From: Mercenaria mercenaria
Lineage: Eukaryota; Mollusca; Bivalvia; Venerida; Veneridae
Length of the DNA stretch: 64,000 nucleotides
Direction: 5' to 3'
Assembly (NCBI RefSeq): GCF_021730395.1
Contig: NC_069378.1
Span: 47,443,001 to 47,507,000 of the forward strand
Below, piece after piece: positions 62,659-64,000 of this stretch (positions are counted from its first letter, which is position 1; each line of letters starts with the position of its first letter). Both the position numbers and the translations under genes were made by a program. The notes under the pieces are model-generated. The model worked only from the letters and a program-made list of their open reading frames with translations, did no database searches and had not been told where the DNA came from.

Positions 62659-63342
62659 CATTAGGCGAAGCAGTATTCACTGGTTGGATCATACCAGAAA
62701 CTGACAGCGCAAATGGTTCGGGAAATATTACGCTATATGAAAATCAACCTGTAGGGGCCACAGACATTAAGTTCAAAGTTAAAGAAGACCAAGACTCCGT
62801 AGGGTACAAGATGGAAACATTAACTGACGATTTCTCTGTATGGTCTAGAGGTAGACTGATTCTGAAGACACCTTTAGACTACGAAGTTATGAAAACCTAT
62901 GTTTTGGAGATTAGGTACGTTACTAAAACAGAAGAAAATATGATAATTCAAAATGCGATTTTCGCATTTTCGTGTTGTTAAATTCACCATTATAAAATCA
63001 TTTGGTGTTAAAATTGTACAAGCTCGACCAGTAACCTAAGAATGGTAGGGAAAAAAAATCATATTTCACCCGTAGCTATGCCACTCGTAATGAAAATAAA
63101 AACCTTTTTCCTGATATAAACTTAAATTTTCTGTTTACTATTCAAACAAATTATCGTAAACCTTTGTTTACATTATGAACGATCTAAATTTCAAACCAGC
63201 GCAACGACAAATTCCAGCGAAAATGGTTCTCCAGGGAGTTCCGCAACAGCCACCGTCACAGTGAACATTATTGACGTAAATAATCCACCGGCCTTTAAAT
63301 CCTCCTCCTACGGAATCTGTGTTGCGGATGGGTTGGATTCAG
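62659..63342 (+). CDS. Cadherin-domain gene, two internal exons (continues outside the window)
   Basis: Exon a (62659-62914) follows attattacag and ends ATT AG|gtacgt (phase 1 in, 2 out). Exon b (63200-63342) follows caaaccag and ends TCA G|gtttct (phase 1 out). Joined, they give NITLYENQPVGATDIKF, KVKEDQDSVGYKM, FSVWSRGRLILKTPLDYE, YVLEI, then ATVTVNIIDVNNPPAF and SSSYGICVADG. These are the marks of a cadherin repeat: the EN.P start, DxD calcium site, G.L....LDYE, and the closing DVNNPP (usual DxNDNxP), followed by the start of the next repeat. Calcium-dependent adhesion is the family role. The full protein, its signal and its membrane segment lie elsewhere. The second donor is weak and could be misplaced. 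Confidence 0.72.
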
Positions 63343-63660
63343 GTTTCTTGTTTTATCACTTGTGCCATACAGATTTATTTGATTATGAAATATTTTAATA
63401 CAAAAAAAGTGTCAGTACTATTTATTCACGATGGACAGTTAGACGTTGGGCGTTTTAATTTCACGAGGTCACAGCCCGAGTGTAATTATTTCGAACAACG
63501 TAAAGAGCCGAGCCGCCCGAGTGTTCATACACGGTTTTTCTATTAATTATTTCGATATTTCTAGTTATATATTTTTATTGTTAAATAAATTTAGATAAAA
63601 TAGAATAGAATCGTTTCGTCGCGCATACATGACGCAGAACTGTAGGTCGTCACGCTCCTT
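63343..63660. other. Presumed intron of the cadherin gene
   Basis: The 75-codon frame at 63319-63546 overlaps the exon in another frame and is not supported. No further exon seen. Confidence 0.35.
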
Positions 63661-64000
63661 TTTAGCTCACCTGAGCCACAGGCTCAGGGTGAGCTATTCT
63701 GATCACTTACCCTCCGTCGTCCGGCGTCCGTAAACTTTTACTTTAAACGACATCTCCTCATAAACCGCTAAGCCAACTTCACAGGAATGTTCCTTGTGTG
63801 AAGCTCTATAAAAATTATTCAAAGAATTGAATTCCATGCAGAACTCTGGTTGCCATGGCAACCGAAAGGGAAAACTTTAAAAATCTTCTTCTCAAAAACC
63901 AGAAGCCCTAGAGCTTAGATATTTGGTGTGAAGTATTGCTTAGAAGACCTCTACCAAGTTTGTTCCAATCATTACCCCGGGATCAAAATTTACCCCGCAC
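63661..64000 (+). repeat. Interspersed repeat with AGCTCACCTGAGC end, runs off the right edge
   Basis: Starts TAGCTCACCTGAGCCACAGG, then CTCAGGGTGAGCTA, which makes a terminal hairpin like the one closing the element at 4.2-5.4 kb. It continues with CCGTCGTCCGGCGTCCGTAA and non-coding text ('aactttaaaaatcttcttct', 'ggtgtgaagtattgcttag'). The rest lies beyond the window. Confidence 0.7.

Overview
The window looks like nuclear DNA of a bivalve mollusc, probably a heterodont or venerid-like clam. This is inference. It rests on AT-rich sequence, intron-split genes with GT/AG junctions, thrombospondin type-1 (TSP1) and gC1q domain genes, and many short interspersed repeats of bivalve type: tRNA-headed SINEs, units built on 'GACCTAGTGACCTAG', and ends of the form 'AGCTCACCTGAGC'. 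Most of the 64 kb is intergenic, intronic or repeat-derived. Few reading frames are real, and the real ones are mostly short exons that have to be assembled by splice phase.

Left part (1-16 kb). A minus-strand gene runs off the left edge. Three phase-compatible exons give a signal peptide, a coiled coil and a TSP1 domain. Then come a repeat array of ~145-bp units (4.2-5.4 kb), SINEs, a decayed cytochrome P450 remnant on the minus strand (8.6-10 kb), another internally repeated element, a LINE reverse-transcriptase relic (13.9-14.5 kb) and, directly next to it, a broken copy of a fucosyltransferase-like gene (14.5-15.5 kb).

Middle (16-44 kb). A 21-bp minisatellite with a palindromic core lies at 16.0-16.4 kb, and a shorter inverted relative lies 3 kb away. 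A TTAA-flanked inverted-repeat element follows at 22.4-23.2 kb. Two diverged copies of a ~0.67-kb segment sit 2 kb apart. The intact parent of the pseudogene is at 28.3-29.7 kb: a 395-residue putative GDP-fucose-dependent glycosyltransferase whose start codon sits alone on the first coding exon. Further right are SINEs, a small MITE, a second LINE relic and long AT-rich stretches with nothing recognisable.

Right part (44-64 kb). The main gene is a ten-exon plus-strand locus (44396-53286). Its splice phases close perfectly into a 451-residue secreted protein: signal peptide, Ly6/uPAR three-finger domain, ShK domain, three TSP1 domains and a C-terminal gC1q domain. Its introns hold a mariner-type palindromic element, a fossil TSP1 exon and a near-perfect 109-bp hairpin. 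A decayed copy of its third Ly6/uPAR exon lies 5 kb downstream, so the locus was once duplicated at least in part. The window ends with two exons of a cadherin-domain gene that continues to the right, followed by a repeat.

The two TSP1 genes are probably secreted, C1q-related recognition proteins of the kind expanded in bivalves. That role is inferred from domain content only. The multidomain architecture of the 44-53 kb gene is the best candidate here for something undescribed.
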